In this document: positions 1 to 10,799 of the stretch, piece by piece
How the letters are laid out: every line of letters starts with the position of its first letter
Position numbering within the stretch: position 1 is the first letter of the stretch
DNA from: Paguma larvata
Taxonomy: Eukaryota > Chordata > Mammalia > Carnivora > Viverridae
Length of the DNA: 64,000 bases
Assembly (NCBI GenBank): GCA_030068075.1
Contig: CM057826.1
Span: 45,538,558 to 45,602,557, forward strand
Reading direction: 5' to 3'
The notes under the pieces: model-generated
What the model was told of the DNA's origin: nothing
The model's input: the letters and a program-made list of their open reading frames with translations, nothing else
The model's database searches: none
Position numbers and translations under genes: made by a program

Positions 1-424
1 AACAGGGGCAGGGCTCTGAGTGTGAATTTAGACTCAAAGAGATCACCCTGAAGGAAGTTCACAGCCAGCAGCAGGTGGTTGCTAGAGAAGATTGCTGTTT
101 CACCTGTGAAACCCTGAGCTCAGGAGGGAGCAGAAAGTGTGATCAAGATGCTTAAAAAAGATTACATGATATGCTAAAGGGGGTGGGAGGGGAGCAATGG
201 CTAGGAAGAAACACTTTTGAATAAAGATTATTTTTCACAAGTGATGTTCAATGTGTGATGATAAGCATTCTTTTAAACTCTCTCTTCATGTATAACTATT
301 GTCTACCTTCCTTCAGAAACCTTTTTTTATATCCAGTTATAGAATTCTAGAAATACTTACGAGGTGATAAAAAAAAAAGGTGATTATGTGCCTCATTACT
401 TTTCAGTCCTGCTGCATACATTGA
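1..424. other. Unique sequence, no feature seen
   Basis: No repeat family, reading frame or RNA gene recognised. Mixed composition with a short A run near 370. It ends at the target-site duplication of the first SINE. Confidence 0.5.
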
Positions 425-434
425 AAATATTAAG

Positions 435-668
435 GGGGCGCCTGGCTGGCTCAGTCGGTTGAGCGTCCAACTTCGGCTCAGGTCATGATCTCACGGCTTG
501 TGAGTCTGAGCCCCACGACGGGCTCTATGCTGACAGCTCAGAGCTTGGAGCCTGCTTCAGATTGTGTCTCCCTCTCTCTCTGCCCCTCTCCTGCTCATGC
601 TCTGTCTCTCTTTCTCTCAGGGATAAGTAAAACACTTAAAAAAAAAAAAAAAGAAAGAAAAATAAAAG
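435..668 (+). mobile_element. Carnivore tRNA-derived SINE (felid type)
   Basis: Full-length SINE: tRNA-like head with A box (GGCTCAGTCGGTTGAGCG), body with CAGGTCATGATCTC and GACAGCTCAGAGC, CT-rich stretch, then an A-rich tail. An approximately 10-base duplication (AA[A/G]TATTAAG) lies at 425-434 and 670-679, consistent with L1-mediated insertion. It moves only with L1 machinery and encodes no protein. Subfamily not determined. Confidence 0.93.
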
Positions 669-1047
669 AAAGTATTAAGTGTCAGCCAAGGCAGACAAAT
701 ATTTTGATTTTTTAAATTTATTTCATTTATTTTACTTATTTTATTTATTTATTAATTACTGAAGTACACCTGACATACAGGGTTATATCAGTTTCAGGTG
801 TACAACGTAATGACTCCAGAAGTCTGTGCATTATGCGGTGCTCACCATGATAAGTGTAGTTGCCGTCCATCAGCATACAAAGTTATATAGTGTTACTGAG
901 TAGATTCCCTGTGCTGTACATTCCATCCTCCTGACTCATTTTATCACTGAGAGTTTGTACCTTTTAATATCTTCAGCTGTTTCTCTCATCCCCCAACTCC
1001 CTCCCCTCTGGCAACTACCAGTTCTCTGTATTTAAGAGTCTATTTCT

Positions 1048-1243
1048 GGGACACCTGGGTGGCTCAGTCAGTTAAGCAACCATCTTCGGTTCAGGTCATG
1101 ATCTCATGGTTCCTGAGTTCAAGTCCCACATCAGGCTCTGTGCTGACAGCTCAGAGCCTGGAGCCTGCTTAGGATTCTGTGCCCCCCGTCTCTCTCTGCC
1201 CCTGCCCCGCTTGCGTTCTCTCTCTCTCTCTCAAAAAAAAAAA
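1048..1243 (+). mobile_element. Carnivore SINE inserted in the L1
   Basis: Body matches the felid SINE (ACCTGGGTGGCTCAGTCAG head, GACAGCTCAGAGCCTGGAGC, CT tail, A run). Exact 13-bp duplications AGAGTCTATTTCT at 1035-1047 and 1244-1256 bracket it, and L1 sequence resumes on the far side. It is therefore younger than the host L1. Confidence 0.95.
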
Positions 1244-1430
1244 AGAGTCTATTTCTAGGTTTTTGTTATTATTTGTTTGTTTGTTTGGATTCCACAAATA
1301 AGTGAAATCATATGGCACTGGTCTTTGTCTATCTGACATATTTCACTTAGCTTAATACCTTCTAGGTTCATCTAGGTTGTCACAAACGGCAAGATTTCAT
1401 CCTTTTTATGGCTGAGTAATATTCCACTGT

Positions 1431-1431
<1 letters not shown>

Positions 1432-1465
<34 letters not shown>
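1432..1465. repeat. (GT)n microsatellite inside L1
   Basis: About 17 uninterrupted GT units at the point where L1 copies usually carry a short TATATACAC tract. Likely grown from that tract. Expected to be length-polymorphic. Confidence 0.95.
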
Positions 1466-1467
<2 letters not shown>

Positions 1468-2194
1468 AATAGCATTTTTACTCATTCCTCTATCGATGGA
1501 CATTTAGGTGCATCTATGTCCTGGCTACAGTAAATAATGCTGCAGTAAACCCAGGGGTGCACGTTAACTTTTTGAGTTAGTGTTTTCATTTTCCCTGGGT
1601 AAATACCTAATAGTGGAATTATTGGATCATATGGTATTTCTATTTTTAGTTTTTTGAGGAATCTGCATACCATTTTCCACAGTGGCTGTACCAGTTTACA
1701 TTCCCACCAACAGTACAAGAAGGTTCCTTTGTCTCCACATCCTTACCAACACTTGTTACTTATTGTTTTTTTTGTTTCGTTTTGTTTTGTTTTTAATACT
1801 AGCCATTCTGCCAGTTGTGAGGTGATATCCCGTTGTGGTTCTGATTTGCATTTCCCTGATGATGAGTGATGTTGAGCATCTTTTCGTGTGACTGTTGGCC
1901 ATCTGGATGTCTTTGGAAAAATGTCTACTGAGTCCTCATCTCATTTTTAAAACAGATTTTTTTTTTTTGGTGTTGAGCTGTGGGAGTTCTTTATGTATTT
2001 TAGATATTAACCCCTTATTGGTAATGTCATTTGCAAATATCTTCTTCCATTTTGTAGGTTGTCTTTTGGTTTTGTTTATAAAAAGCTTTTTAGTTTGATG
2101 GTTTTGACTTTTGACCCTTTGTGCGTTTATGTTAAAATATAAGTCTTGTTTCCTCATTTTCTCTAGCGTAGAGAACATAGTTAACAATATTATA

Positions 2195-2325
2195 ACAACT
2201 TCATGTGGTGACAGACAGAAGCTGGATTTATTGTGAACATTTCATAATGCATATGAATATTGAATCACTGTTATATACCTGAAACTAATATGTCACTTAT
2301 TCTTCAGCTGAAAACAATTGAAACT
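2195..2325 (+). mobile_element. LINE-1 3' UTR fragment, plus strand
   Basis: Short piece resembling the terminal L1 3' UTR: GTGGTGACAGACAG, then a TATACCTGAAACTAATAT block characteristic of L1 ends. It abuts the minus-strand L1 on its left, so two L1 ends meet in opposite orientation. The tail is decayed. Confidence 0.7.
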
Positions 2326-2574
2326 ACTGTGTTAAGTGTATCAGACATCTATTGAGTCTTCTTTCTTACCGACAGCTTACCAAGATGTCAGGGATTGTGG
2401 CAGGCACTGCTCTTAAATAGATATATTATGTTCTTTTCCTGTACTTAGAGTCTCAACCTAGAGGACTTGAGGTTTTATATAGGGGATTGTTAATAAAAGT
2501 TTTCCAGAGAAGACAGAATTTGAACTGAGTTTGGAAAATAAGTGAAAGTTGATGTGGCACAAGAAGTGTTTTTC
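2326..2574. other. Unique sequence, possibly degraded old repeat
   Basis: A GGCAGGCACTGCTCTTAAA stretch hints at an L2 or MIR remnant but is too short to call. Nothing else recognised. Confidence 0.35.
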
Positions 2575-3090
2575 ACGTTTGTTTTCCATCCATTCAGCAG
2601 GTACTTATTGAGCATCTAATAGGAGGCTAGGTGCTCTTCCCAGTTCTGGGATAAGTGTGTTATAAGCCGTGGCATCTGCCGTTTTCGAGTTCAGAGTTTG
2701 TTGGAGGATGGAAGATTCCACAAATAATTACTCTATTTCCATCGTAATACAAGATGGATATAAAGAAATGCAGGGCCCTATGACAACGTATGAGAGGATG
2801 ATATAACCTGGGGTTTCTGGAGTCCGAAAGGCTCTGGCTCTAGCCGAGACCTAAAGAAAGGGCTAACAGTTGACTGGATCATGGGTGAGAGAAGAGGTTC
2901 CAGAATGAGCAAAGCCTTAAGACCTGAAAGAGCTTAGTGCTTTGGGAGAAGTCACAGGAGGCCTATGTTGCTAGAGGAAGAGGGGCATGAGGCTGACAGG
3001 CAGGCAGGGCTGAACTGGGCACGGGGACCTAAGAAAGCCAGGTACAGATTTTAAGGAGGATGAAAACTAAATGTGGTCAGCAGTCCTCAG
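2575..3090 (-). mobile_element. LINE-2 3' region, minus strand
   Basis: Plus-strand text begins with the reversed L2 3' end (CATTCAGCAGGTACTTATTG, then AGGTGCTCTTCCCAG). It continues through a reversed L2 3' region with GCAAAGCCTTAAGACCTGAAAG. Ancient and strongly diverged. Confidence 0.7.
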
Positions 3091-3119
3091 AGGATTTTAG
3101 TTATGGGATAATCTGAAAG

Positions 3120-3475
3120 TTCTGTTTTTTATTAATTTTTTCAGCTTTATTGAGAATAATTGACATATAACAGTCTGTAAGTTTAAGGTGTACCACATGT
3201 TGATTATATATAAGATACATATATATATATATATATATATAACTTTATTATATATAAAATAAATATATTTATTTTACTTATATATATGTGTATATATATG
3301 TATATAATATGTAGCAAAATGATCACCACCATAGTGTTGGTTAACACCTCCATCTCATCACATAATTATCATTTCTTTTTTGAAGTGAGAATATTTAAGG
3401 TCTACTCTCTTAGCACCATTCAGGTATATAATGCAGTATTATTAGCTATGATCACCATGCTAAAAATTTCTTTTT
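3120..3475 (-). mobile_element. LINE-1 3' UTR, minus strand
   Basis: TTTATTGAGAATAATTGACATATAACA at the left and TTAAGGTCTACTCTCTTAGC to the right match the reversed L1MA/MB 3' UTR. An AT-rich microsatellite has expanded inside it. Confidence 0.75.
3205..3312. repeat. (TA)n-rich microsatellite
   Basis: Interrupted TA/TATG repeats of about 100 bp inside the L1 3' UTR. Includes one uninterrupted TA run at about 3219-3240. Confidence 0.9.
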
Positions 3476-4107
3476 AATCCAAATTTTGCTGTTATTATTA
3501 TCATTATTATTATTAATTTGGTTTCCTCTTGATCCAGAAGAACATTGTTCTGGAAATTGCAGCGTGTCTCATCTGCACTGAGGGAAGCAGTATCTCTCTA
3601 CACATCCCTTTCCGTAGGGTTTCCTGATGATCCAGGTGACCCACCACCATCTGAGGATCGCTGGACCTGAATACTTTTGTCAGAGCAGAGTCTCTGTTCA
3701 AGTTTGTAAGCGAACAAACCGACGGACTGTTCTTGGAGGGCTCAGTCGTCACTGTAGCTCACAGGAGTAGCATGTACTCAAGGAAGCCTGCCTGTGAAAT
3801 GTGAAATGTCTGTCATTTCGCAGTGCCGTGTGCACACCAGGCGTGACTGTTGTAAATGTGGATAAAGTCACAAACACTTTGCAGGCATCTTTGACGCATA
3901 CATATTTCTGTGTTCTGAACCCCGAAACCACTTCTGGATTTCAGGATCAAAAATACTGCTAAACATAAGGGAACATATTGTTAGAATCCAGTAGGAGTTA
4001 CACGTTGTTATATACCTGTCATTACTTGGTGGCTGCCGCCTGGATAACCTGTGGCTGTCATCACTTTTAGTCTACTCCATCAGAAGGTTTTTTCCTATCG
4101 TGTTGAG
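3476..4107. other. Unique sequence with a short (ATT)n tract
   Basis: Starts with an ATT/ATC tract (about 3490-3518). The rest is unique and carries more CpG dinucleotides than its surroundings. Minus-strand open frames here (3513-3752, 3749-3931) have no recognisable domain and are not called as genes. Confidence 0.45.
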
Positions 4108-4119
4108 TTTCCCTCTCAA

Positions 4120-4379
4120 TGTTTAAAGAGATTTATGTATTTATTTATTTTTGAGAAGGAGAGAGACAGACAAAAAGAGAGAGAGAACATGAGCAGGGGA
4201 GGGGCAGAGAGAGAAGGAGACACAGAATCCAAAGCAGGCCCCAGGCTCCAAGCTGTCAGCACAGAGCCCAACGCGCGGGCTCGAACTCACAGTCTGGGCT
4301 CGAACTCACAGACCGCGAGATCATGAATTCAGCTGAAGTTGGCCACTTAACCAACTGAGCCACCCATACATCCCTTAAT
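4120..4379 (-). mobile_element. Carnivore SINE, minus strand, with internal 16-bp duplication
   Basis: Reversed felid SINE with a (GA)-rich stretch, CAAGCTGTCAGCACAGAGCC and terminal ACTGAGCCACCC. Duplications TTTCCCTCTCAA (4108-4119) and TTTCCCTTTCAA (4380-4391) flank it. The body repeats GGGCTCGAACTCACAG at 4277-4292 and 4296-4311. This lengthens the B-box region relative to other copies. Confidence 0.93.
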
Positions 4380-4391
4380 TTTCCCTTTCAA

Positions 4392-4885
4392 AAGGGGATT
4401 GTATTATGAACCGTCCAGTGGCATGCTTTTGAATGAGGTTGGGGGATGAGACGTCCAACTTTCTCTCTCACATTTTTGCCTTTCTTCATTTCTGTCTATA
4501 TATTAACATGGGCATTGTTGTATCACTCCTCCACCTCCCTTGTGGTTGAACCTTTCAAATTGGCACATGCCTTTGAATTTTAATTTTTATCATCTTCTCA
4601 TGAAATACGTGAGTGTTTTTTTCCTCATTTGGGTTGGATGCCACTTTAAAATTAAGATCAGACTAGTTCTGTCATTATAAAAAGCAAACTGAATCAGAAG
4701 GAAATAGACCTCTTGGAACCCTGCTTGTCCCTTTCTTCCTGTTCTTTGCACACTCTAGAGAAGTGATATTTTTGGCTGAGTACAAGTTACATCCATAAAA
4801 AGGGAATTTTCTTTGAGAAGCAATATTATACATATTCTAGCCCTCTTGAGGTTAAAGAATTTTAAAATGTGCAAATGTTAGCTTT
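4392..4885. other. Unique sequence, no feature seen
   Basis: AT-rich sequence between a SINE and the next L1. No repeat family or frame recognised. Confidence 0.45.
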
Positions 4886-4889
4886 GCGC

Positions 4890-5191
4890 CCAGCATTTAC
4901 TAGGTGAATACAAATCAAAACCAAAATGAAATATCACCTCACACCTGTCAGAATGACTAAAATCAACAACATAAGAAGCAACTAGTGTTGGCGAGGATGT
5001 AGTGAAAAAGGAAAACAGTGTGGAGGTTCCTCAAAAAAGCAAAAATAGGAATTCCATGTAATCCAGTAATTCCACTACTATGTACCCAAAGGAAATAAAC
5101 ACATTAATTTGAAAAGGTATCTTCACTCTTATGTTTATGACAGCAGTATTTACCATAGTCAAGATATGGAAACAATCTAAGTGTACATCGA

Positions 5192-5236
<45 letters not shown>

Positions 5237-5700
5237 GAATATTACTCAGCCATAAAAAATGAGATCTTGCCATTTCAAACAATATGATGGACCCAGAGGG
5301 TATTGAGTCAGACCCAATCAGTCAGACTGAGAAAGACAAATATGAGTTCACTTACATGTGGAATCTAGAAAACAAAACAAATGAACAAACAAACAAAAGA
5401 TAGAAATAGACCCATAAAAACAGAGAACTAGTAGTAAGGAGAAGGGGGATAGGGAGACTGGAAAAATGGGTAAAGGGGAGAGGCTATACAGACTTTCAGT
5501 TTTGGAATGTCCAAGTCACAGGGATGAAATGTACAACATATGGAATATGGCCAATGGTATTACAATAATGTGAAATTGGAACAGACGGTAGCAACACGTA
5601 TGGTGAGCACAGCATAACATGTAGAATTGTTTAAGCACTATGTTGCACACCTGAACGAATGTAACATTGTGTGCCAACTATACTTAAATAAACAAAGGGA
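4890..5700 (+). mobile_element. LINE-1 3' end, plus strand
   Basis: Begins in the ORF2 C-terminal region (GAAATATCACCTCACACCTG) and runs through the 3' UTR to CTATACTTAAATAAACAAAG. Reading frames are broken. A CA microsatellite sits at the same internal site as the GT tract of the 0.7-2.2 kb L1. 5'-truncated and inactive. Confidence 0.88.
5193..5234. repeat. (AC)n microsatellite inside L1
   Basis: 21 uninterrupted AC units between TGTACATCGAG and TGGAATATTACTCAGCC, both L1 blocks. Confidence 0.95.
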
Positions 5701-5884
5701 GATTGGTGCATCTGAGTACATTAAAATAAAACAATTTTCATGTGTCAGTTATACCTCAGTAAAGCTGGGGAAGAAGTTTTCTCATGCAAAATAAACATAA
5801 GCAAAGTCAAAAAACAAATGAAAAATTAGGAGAAAGTATTTGGAATAATACTCCTGTTACTATTTTTTGACATTTATAATTTTC

Positions 5885-6103
5885 TTTTTTTAAGTTTATT
5901 TATTTATTTTGCGAGAGAGCGAGAGAGAGAGAGGGCACAAGTGTACACAGACATGTGCTGGTGGGAAGAAGGGCAGAGAGAGAGGAGAGAAAGAGAGAGA
6001 ATCCCAAGTTGGATTCTGGGCTCCATCTCAGAAGCCATGATCACTACCTGAGCCCAAATTAAGAATTGGGTGCTTAACCAACTGAGCCACCCAGGCCCCC
6101 TTC
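5885..6103 (-). mobile_element. Carnivore SINE, minus strand, diverged
   Basis: Reversed SINE ending in GCTTAACCAACTGAGCCACC. Flanking duplications ACATTTATAATTTTC (5870-5884) and ACATGTATAATTTTC (6104-6118). The middle is diverged, with an interrupted GA stretch, suggesting an older copy. Confidence 0.88.
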
Positions 6104-6674
6104 ACATGTATAATTTTCAAACATTGAGGAAATATTAACAACATTTGTTTAAAGTGTCAGTATTAATTTGGGGGGAAAATGGAAAATATTTCTTTTTTAT
6201 TGTAAAATTAGATTATCAAATAAACTTCTTATAAAAGAAAAAATGAAATGTAAAATCAAAAATTTGATAGAAAAGGCAAAAGATATTTTACAAAAGATTT
6301 CAAAATGATTTTTAAACATAGGAAAAGATTTTAATGGCACTTTTAAATAAGAGAAACAGAAACTTCTCAACCATAATTCAAATATTGAAAGTGTAACAAT
6401 ATATATTGGTAAGGCCTTTGAAAATAGACTCTCTCATATACCGATGGTGGAACTTCGAAGGTACCACCCCAACAGAGGAGAATATGCGTATGTATTATTT
6501 TCTCTCTACATGCTTTTATTTTTTGATAGATCAGTCATATCTGAAAACACACCTGAACAAACATCTTCGAACAATACAAAAGCGTATATATACAAAGTCA
6601 TTCACTGCAACAGCATGTGTAACTGCAAAATATTGACAATTACCTTAAGTGCCCATATAGGTGATTAGCTGAAT

Positions 6675-6742
6675 CAGCTATATAGTATGTATATAGTATA
6701 TATGTATACTATAGTATATATATGTAGTATGTATACAATGGG
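6675..6742. repeat. TA/TATG-rich tract
   Basis: Repeated TATAGTATGTATA units inside the L1M remnant, at the position of the ORF2 end that is prone to TA expansion. Confidence 0.75.
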
Positions 6743-7740
6743 GAACACAGTACTCATAAGGAAGACCAAGGACGATCTCTATGCACTGAATAGAGATAAT
6801 TATCAAGATGTATTTCAGCAAACAGAGCAAAGTAAAAGAGATTATAAATAATATGCTACCTTTGTGTGATAAAGAAAAATAGAAAACATATGTATGTCTG
6901 CTGATTTTTCAAAAAAAAATAGAGGAAAAATAAATCAGAAACCAATCAAACCAATCTAAGACGGGCTACAGATAACAAGGGACAAGAGATGGAGAGACAC
7001 TTTAAAACTATTCCTTTTCTGGTACTTTTGATTTTCAGAATCATGTTAATATTCTACACATGAAAAAAAATTAAATCAGCAAGAATGGAAATAAGACGCT
7101 AAAACTAAATATAGACAGAAATAAATGAACCCCAGCTGCATTTTAAATGAATAACAACTCTGAAAAGGAAAGAAAACAAATCCAGGTAACTTTTAAACAC
7201 AGTATTTGACATATATCTTCAGTATAGTGAAAAGAAAAAACAACTGATATCAAATCTCGAACTGTTTTTAGACAGTTTGGATTGTATAGAGGCATGGTTC
7301 TGAAACTATTATACATGAAGTGTAGAACCGGGAAAATGAGTAAATGTGTTAATGATGGGATCGGGGCTCTTACTGTGAAAGAAAGGAGATTAAAATACTG
7401 AAATATGAAAGTGTTATAAGTTTCCCGTTTTGTTTAAAAAATCAGCTTATTGTACTAGAAGACTTCAGTGATTTGTCAAAGTAAGAAATCTTTGGGACTG
7501 AATTGGTTTTGAATAGGCTTGGAGCCAATAATGCCCCAGAGCCACCTAGAAGCCAGATTTGTTTGTTAAATACCATTCCCACTGAAAGAACCAGAGTGCT
7601 CTTTGAAGAAACATTACCTCCAGAGCTGGAACATCTGGCTAATGTAGACTGTGAGAAAATAACATCCGCTGATTTCAAAAATATTCATGGAAATAAAGAA
7701 ATAAAACTTAATCAACTTTGTTATCCCTAACTTATCTGGG

Positions 7741-8399
7741 AAGACAATGGCTAACTAGGTAGGATTATATACCTCTCTCTATAGTATCAGTATCAGTAAC
7801 TACTCGTTTTTCAGTGAAGATTATCCATACGTATTATTTTCACAAGTGTAGTAATTACCATCTGATACCATACAATGCTATTATAATACCATTGATTATA
7901 TTTCTTAAGATGTATCTTTTAACCCTATAACTTATGCGAATACCCATATACTTTTAACAAGGTAAATTCTACATTTTTACAATTTCTGGGATCAGCCTAT
8001 AGTAAGAAACTTTATTATGAAGTACTCGACTGTACCAGCTAATAAATATGGAGGAGAAGGGGTTGGAAAATCAGTGCTTTGCAACCAAGTGAGGATTGGT
8101 TCATACCACAATTATCGAAGACAGAGATCTTGAAGTGTCTCCTTGAAGAATGCTTCTTAGTTTCAAGGGAAACAGTAGAATATGTAGTAGAGAACTGGAC
8201 AGTAGCCTGACTGGTGCCACAGTAAACATTATCCATGAAGGTCAGGTACACACCATGTGCCCCGATGTGATGTGCTGGAAAGAACACATTACCTGCATAG
8301 TATTCTGACTAGAAATGTGTAACATGAATCTTTCTTATGAGGCACCATCTTCAAATCTCAAATGCAAAACACTGTAGAAAGTAACTGACCTTTATTTGT
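7741..8399. other. AT-rich sequence, possibly L1M 3' UTR
   Basis: No clear family signature. Its position between L1M ORF2-end text and recognisable L1M 3' UTR suggests it is part of an old L1 3' UTR, but this is inference. Confidence 0.35.
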
Positions 8400-8935
8400 T
8401 AAGAAAATGTCAATCTCATGAAAGCCGAAGAAAGGTTGAGGAATTGTTCTAGACTGAAGGAGACTAAGCAGACAGGACAAAGGTAACAATCCAGATGAGA
8501 TTCTCTACTGGAGGAAAAAGAATGCTATAAAGGAGATTATTGGGACAATATTGGGCAAATTGGGATAAATCTGAAATATGGACTACATAATAGATAAAAA
8601 CATTGTATATTAATTTCTCAAAGTTGATAAATCATTTGCTATTATTATAAAAGAATATCCTCATTCTTTAAGTAAAACACTGAAATATTAAGGGTTTTAA
8701 CATATACAATCTACCTTAAGTAAAAATTATAAATAATAAAAATATATCATTTTCTCAAATAAAAAAATAACACATACATGTGGATAGTAGAGCAAATGTG
8801 GGAAATGCTAAAGAAAACTGCATCTGCGTATATACTATTTTGTATTACTCTCGTAAATTTCCAGAGATTTAAAATGATTTCAAGTAAAAGAAGAAAAAAG
8901 ACTCTATATTTAACTGGAAAAAATAAATAGTAAGA
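8400..8935 (+). mobile_element. L1M 3' UTR, plus strand
   Basis: CTATAAAGGAGATTATTGGG, then GAATATCCTCATTCTTTAAG, then AATTTCCAGAGATTTAAAAT and an A-rich end match the pattern of old L1M 3' UTRs. Diverged. Confidence 0.6.
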
Positions 8936-8939
8936 CAAG

Positions 8940-10300
8940 CCAAGGAAACTGAAACACTAGAGTAACAAGGAGAGTCATGCTCTACCAGTATTGAATCTCA
9001 TTAGAAAGTTCTAAAATATTAGTCTTGTACTACTCCAAGGACTGATGGATAGTTCAAAGAAAGAGACCTAACAGCCCCAAAAGAGACACTAGAAATACAT
9101 AATATTAAGGTTGGAATTTACATCTCTTGGCAAAGGACTCATACTTCCAATAGTAATGGTGGAACAATTTTATAACAATTTGAGAAGAAAAGTCAAAGTA
9201 AATCTTTATCTCATAAAATATCCAAAACGTATCAGGTACAAAAAGTAAGCAGAAACAAATGTAAACACGCATACATGCAATGGAAGAAAAATGCTAAAGC
9301 GTAACTATCTAAATTAAGAATAAGCAGTGCCTTTGAAAGAATAAAGACACATGATAAAACTATTAAGGAAGATGTTAATCTGACATACAAATGAGAGATT
9401 GCTGTATGTAAAAGAAATGCTTTAAATAAAAATAAGGGCAAATAAATCGAGAAAACATATCCATTATGGTGGATGAAATTTAACCAAGAGTGATATAATT
9501 TTCCATTATTAAATTCACAAAAATTTAAAAGAAAAACTGGTAGTGTCCCACTTCTAACAAACTAATGCAAGAATAAGTTGACACAAAGTCTCTTGAGTAA
9601 AATTTGATGATATATATTGTTTATTAATAGCTTTAAATTTTTTATTTTTTAATTTTAATGTTTATTTTTGAGAGAGAGAGAGGCAGAGTGCGAGCAGGGG
9701 AGGGGCAGAGAGAGGGGGAGAGGGGAGCCTGAAGTAGGCTCCAGGCTCTGAGTTGTCAGCATAGAGACTGATGCAAGTCTTGAACCCATGAACTGTGAGA
9801 TCATGGCCTAAGCTGAAGTCAGATGCTTTACCGATTAAGCACCCCAGACACCCCAATAGCCTTAAATTTTTGTAATCTCACTTTGATTTAAAATCAAACA
9901 TGAAGGAAGACAGGAGCATGTAGAGAACATATAAATATCCGGCTTTAGGGCAATGGAAGAGCGTTGCATGGCCGTAGATATGAGGGAATCCTACAAAGCC
10001 ATTAAGATGAAGCTTTCGTGTATACTGAATGATGATGAAAAATGCCATGATATATTGTCAACTACAAGTATAAAACGCTTTCTCTTTAGACAATAGGTAG
10101 ACAGATATAATCTGTACTCTGTTGATTTAAAAATGATTATCTGCTAAAACAGTATATAACACCTGGAGATCCATGGTAAAAGGAACAAATAGAAAACAGA
10201 TACAAATATATAATTGATAGTATGAAAAGCATGCAGTTTTTATGACATATACAGTTGACAGTGACATCTCTCTCGTCCTCAAGTTCTTAATGTGATATTC
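8940..10300 (+). mobile_element. Old LINE-1 (L1M-type) ORF2 remnant, plus strand, split by a SINE
   Basis: Decayed ORF2 text: AACAATTTGAGAAGAAAAGTC and GATATAATTTTCCATTATTA before the SINE, AGCCATTAAGATGAAGC and GCCATGATATATTGTC after it. The order is that of ORF2 through its C-terminus, so the two parts were one insertion. Confidence 0.65.
9643..9854 (-). mobile_element. Carnivore SINE, minus strand, inside L1M
   Basis: Reversed SINE with GAGCAGGGGAGGGGCAGAGA and CAGGCTCTGAGTTGTCAGC. Near-perfect 17-bp duplications AATAG[C]TTTAAATTTTT at 9626-9642 and 9855-9871. Confidence 0.94.
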
Positions 10301-10575
10301 AGTAAATACTAAATAATTAAGCTCCACCACCCTGTAAGGTTAAGTATATTTGAGAGAGATATGTTTTTGTATTTACAACTAGAATGGAACCTATCCAGGG
10401 GCAGAGCTAGAATGTAGTATAAATGGGAGCAATATTTTCAAAGCTGTTAATGTGTTTTTGTCTTCTGCCTTCCTGTGTATGTGACCTTGGTGCACAGCAA
10501 GTACCTGGTAAAAAATCCAGATTTACAAAAGGAAATATAGAGAAGGATCTAAGTATTATTCAGATTTTACATTTA
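10301..10575. other. Unique sequence
   Basis: No repeat or gene recognised before the next SINE. Confidence 0.4.
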
Positions 10576-10592
10576 AAAATAGAATTATGCAT

Positions 10593-10783
10593 GTGGCGCC
10601 TAGGTTAAGCATCTGACTCTTGATTTCTGCTCAGGTCATGATCCCAGGGTTGTGAGATGGAGCCCTGTATTGGACTCTGAGCTGAGTGTAGAGCCTGCTT
10701 GAGATTCTTTCTCTCTCTCCCTCTGCCTCTCTCCCCTGCTCATATGCTCTCACTCTCTAAAAGAAAAAAAAAGAAAAAAAAAG
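10593..10783 (+). mobile_element. Older carnivore SINE subtype, plus strand
   Basis: Body has CAGGTCATGATCCCAGGG and TAGAGCCTGCTTGAGATTC and lacks the felid GACAGCTCAGAG box. This resembles the general carnivore or canid-type SINE rather than the felid subfamily. The 5' head is shortened (GGCGCCTAGGTTAAGC). Duplications are at about 10576-10591 and 10784-10799. Tail is A-rich with G interruptions. Confidence 0.85.
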
Positions 10784-10799
10784 AAAATAAAATTATACA

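Larger units (their letters stand above)
716..2190 (-). mobile_element. LINE-1 3' end, minus strand (ORF2 C-terminus plus 3' UTR)
   Basis: Read on the minus strand this is the tail of an old L1 (L1MA/MB-like by memory). At 1482-1718 the minus frame carries the ORF2 C-terminal signature, with a CWWECK motif and PLLGIYP further on. The 3' UTR follows down to about 716, where a T-rich stretch marks the tail. ORF2 is 5'-truncated and decayed, so it is inactive. It is interrupted by a SINE and a GT microsatellite. Confidence 0.88.
5780..7740 (+). mobile_element. Old LINE-1 (L1M-type) remnant, plus strand
   Basis: Decayed ORF2 text is visible: GCAAAGTCAAAAAACAAATG before the SINE, then CTCTCATATACCGATGGTGG, CATTCACTGCAACAGCATG and ATAATATGCTACCTTTGTGTG after it. 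The region past about 7000 probably belongs to the 3' UTR but is less certain. All frames are broken; the open frame at 7503-7730 is not considered real. Confidence 0.65.

Noticed and set aside
435..668. tRNA-like A and B boxes at SINE heads
   Set aside because: These are SINE promoters, not functional tRNA genes; no cloverleaf with mature ends is present.
1482..1718. 78-codon minus frame with a conserved-looking C-terminus
   Set aside because: It is the decayed end of L1 ORF2, not a host gene.
7503..7730. 75-codon open frame, plus strand
   Set aside because: Lies in what appears to be an L1M 3' end; an overlapping open frame on the other strand; no domain.
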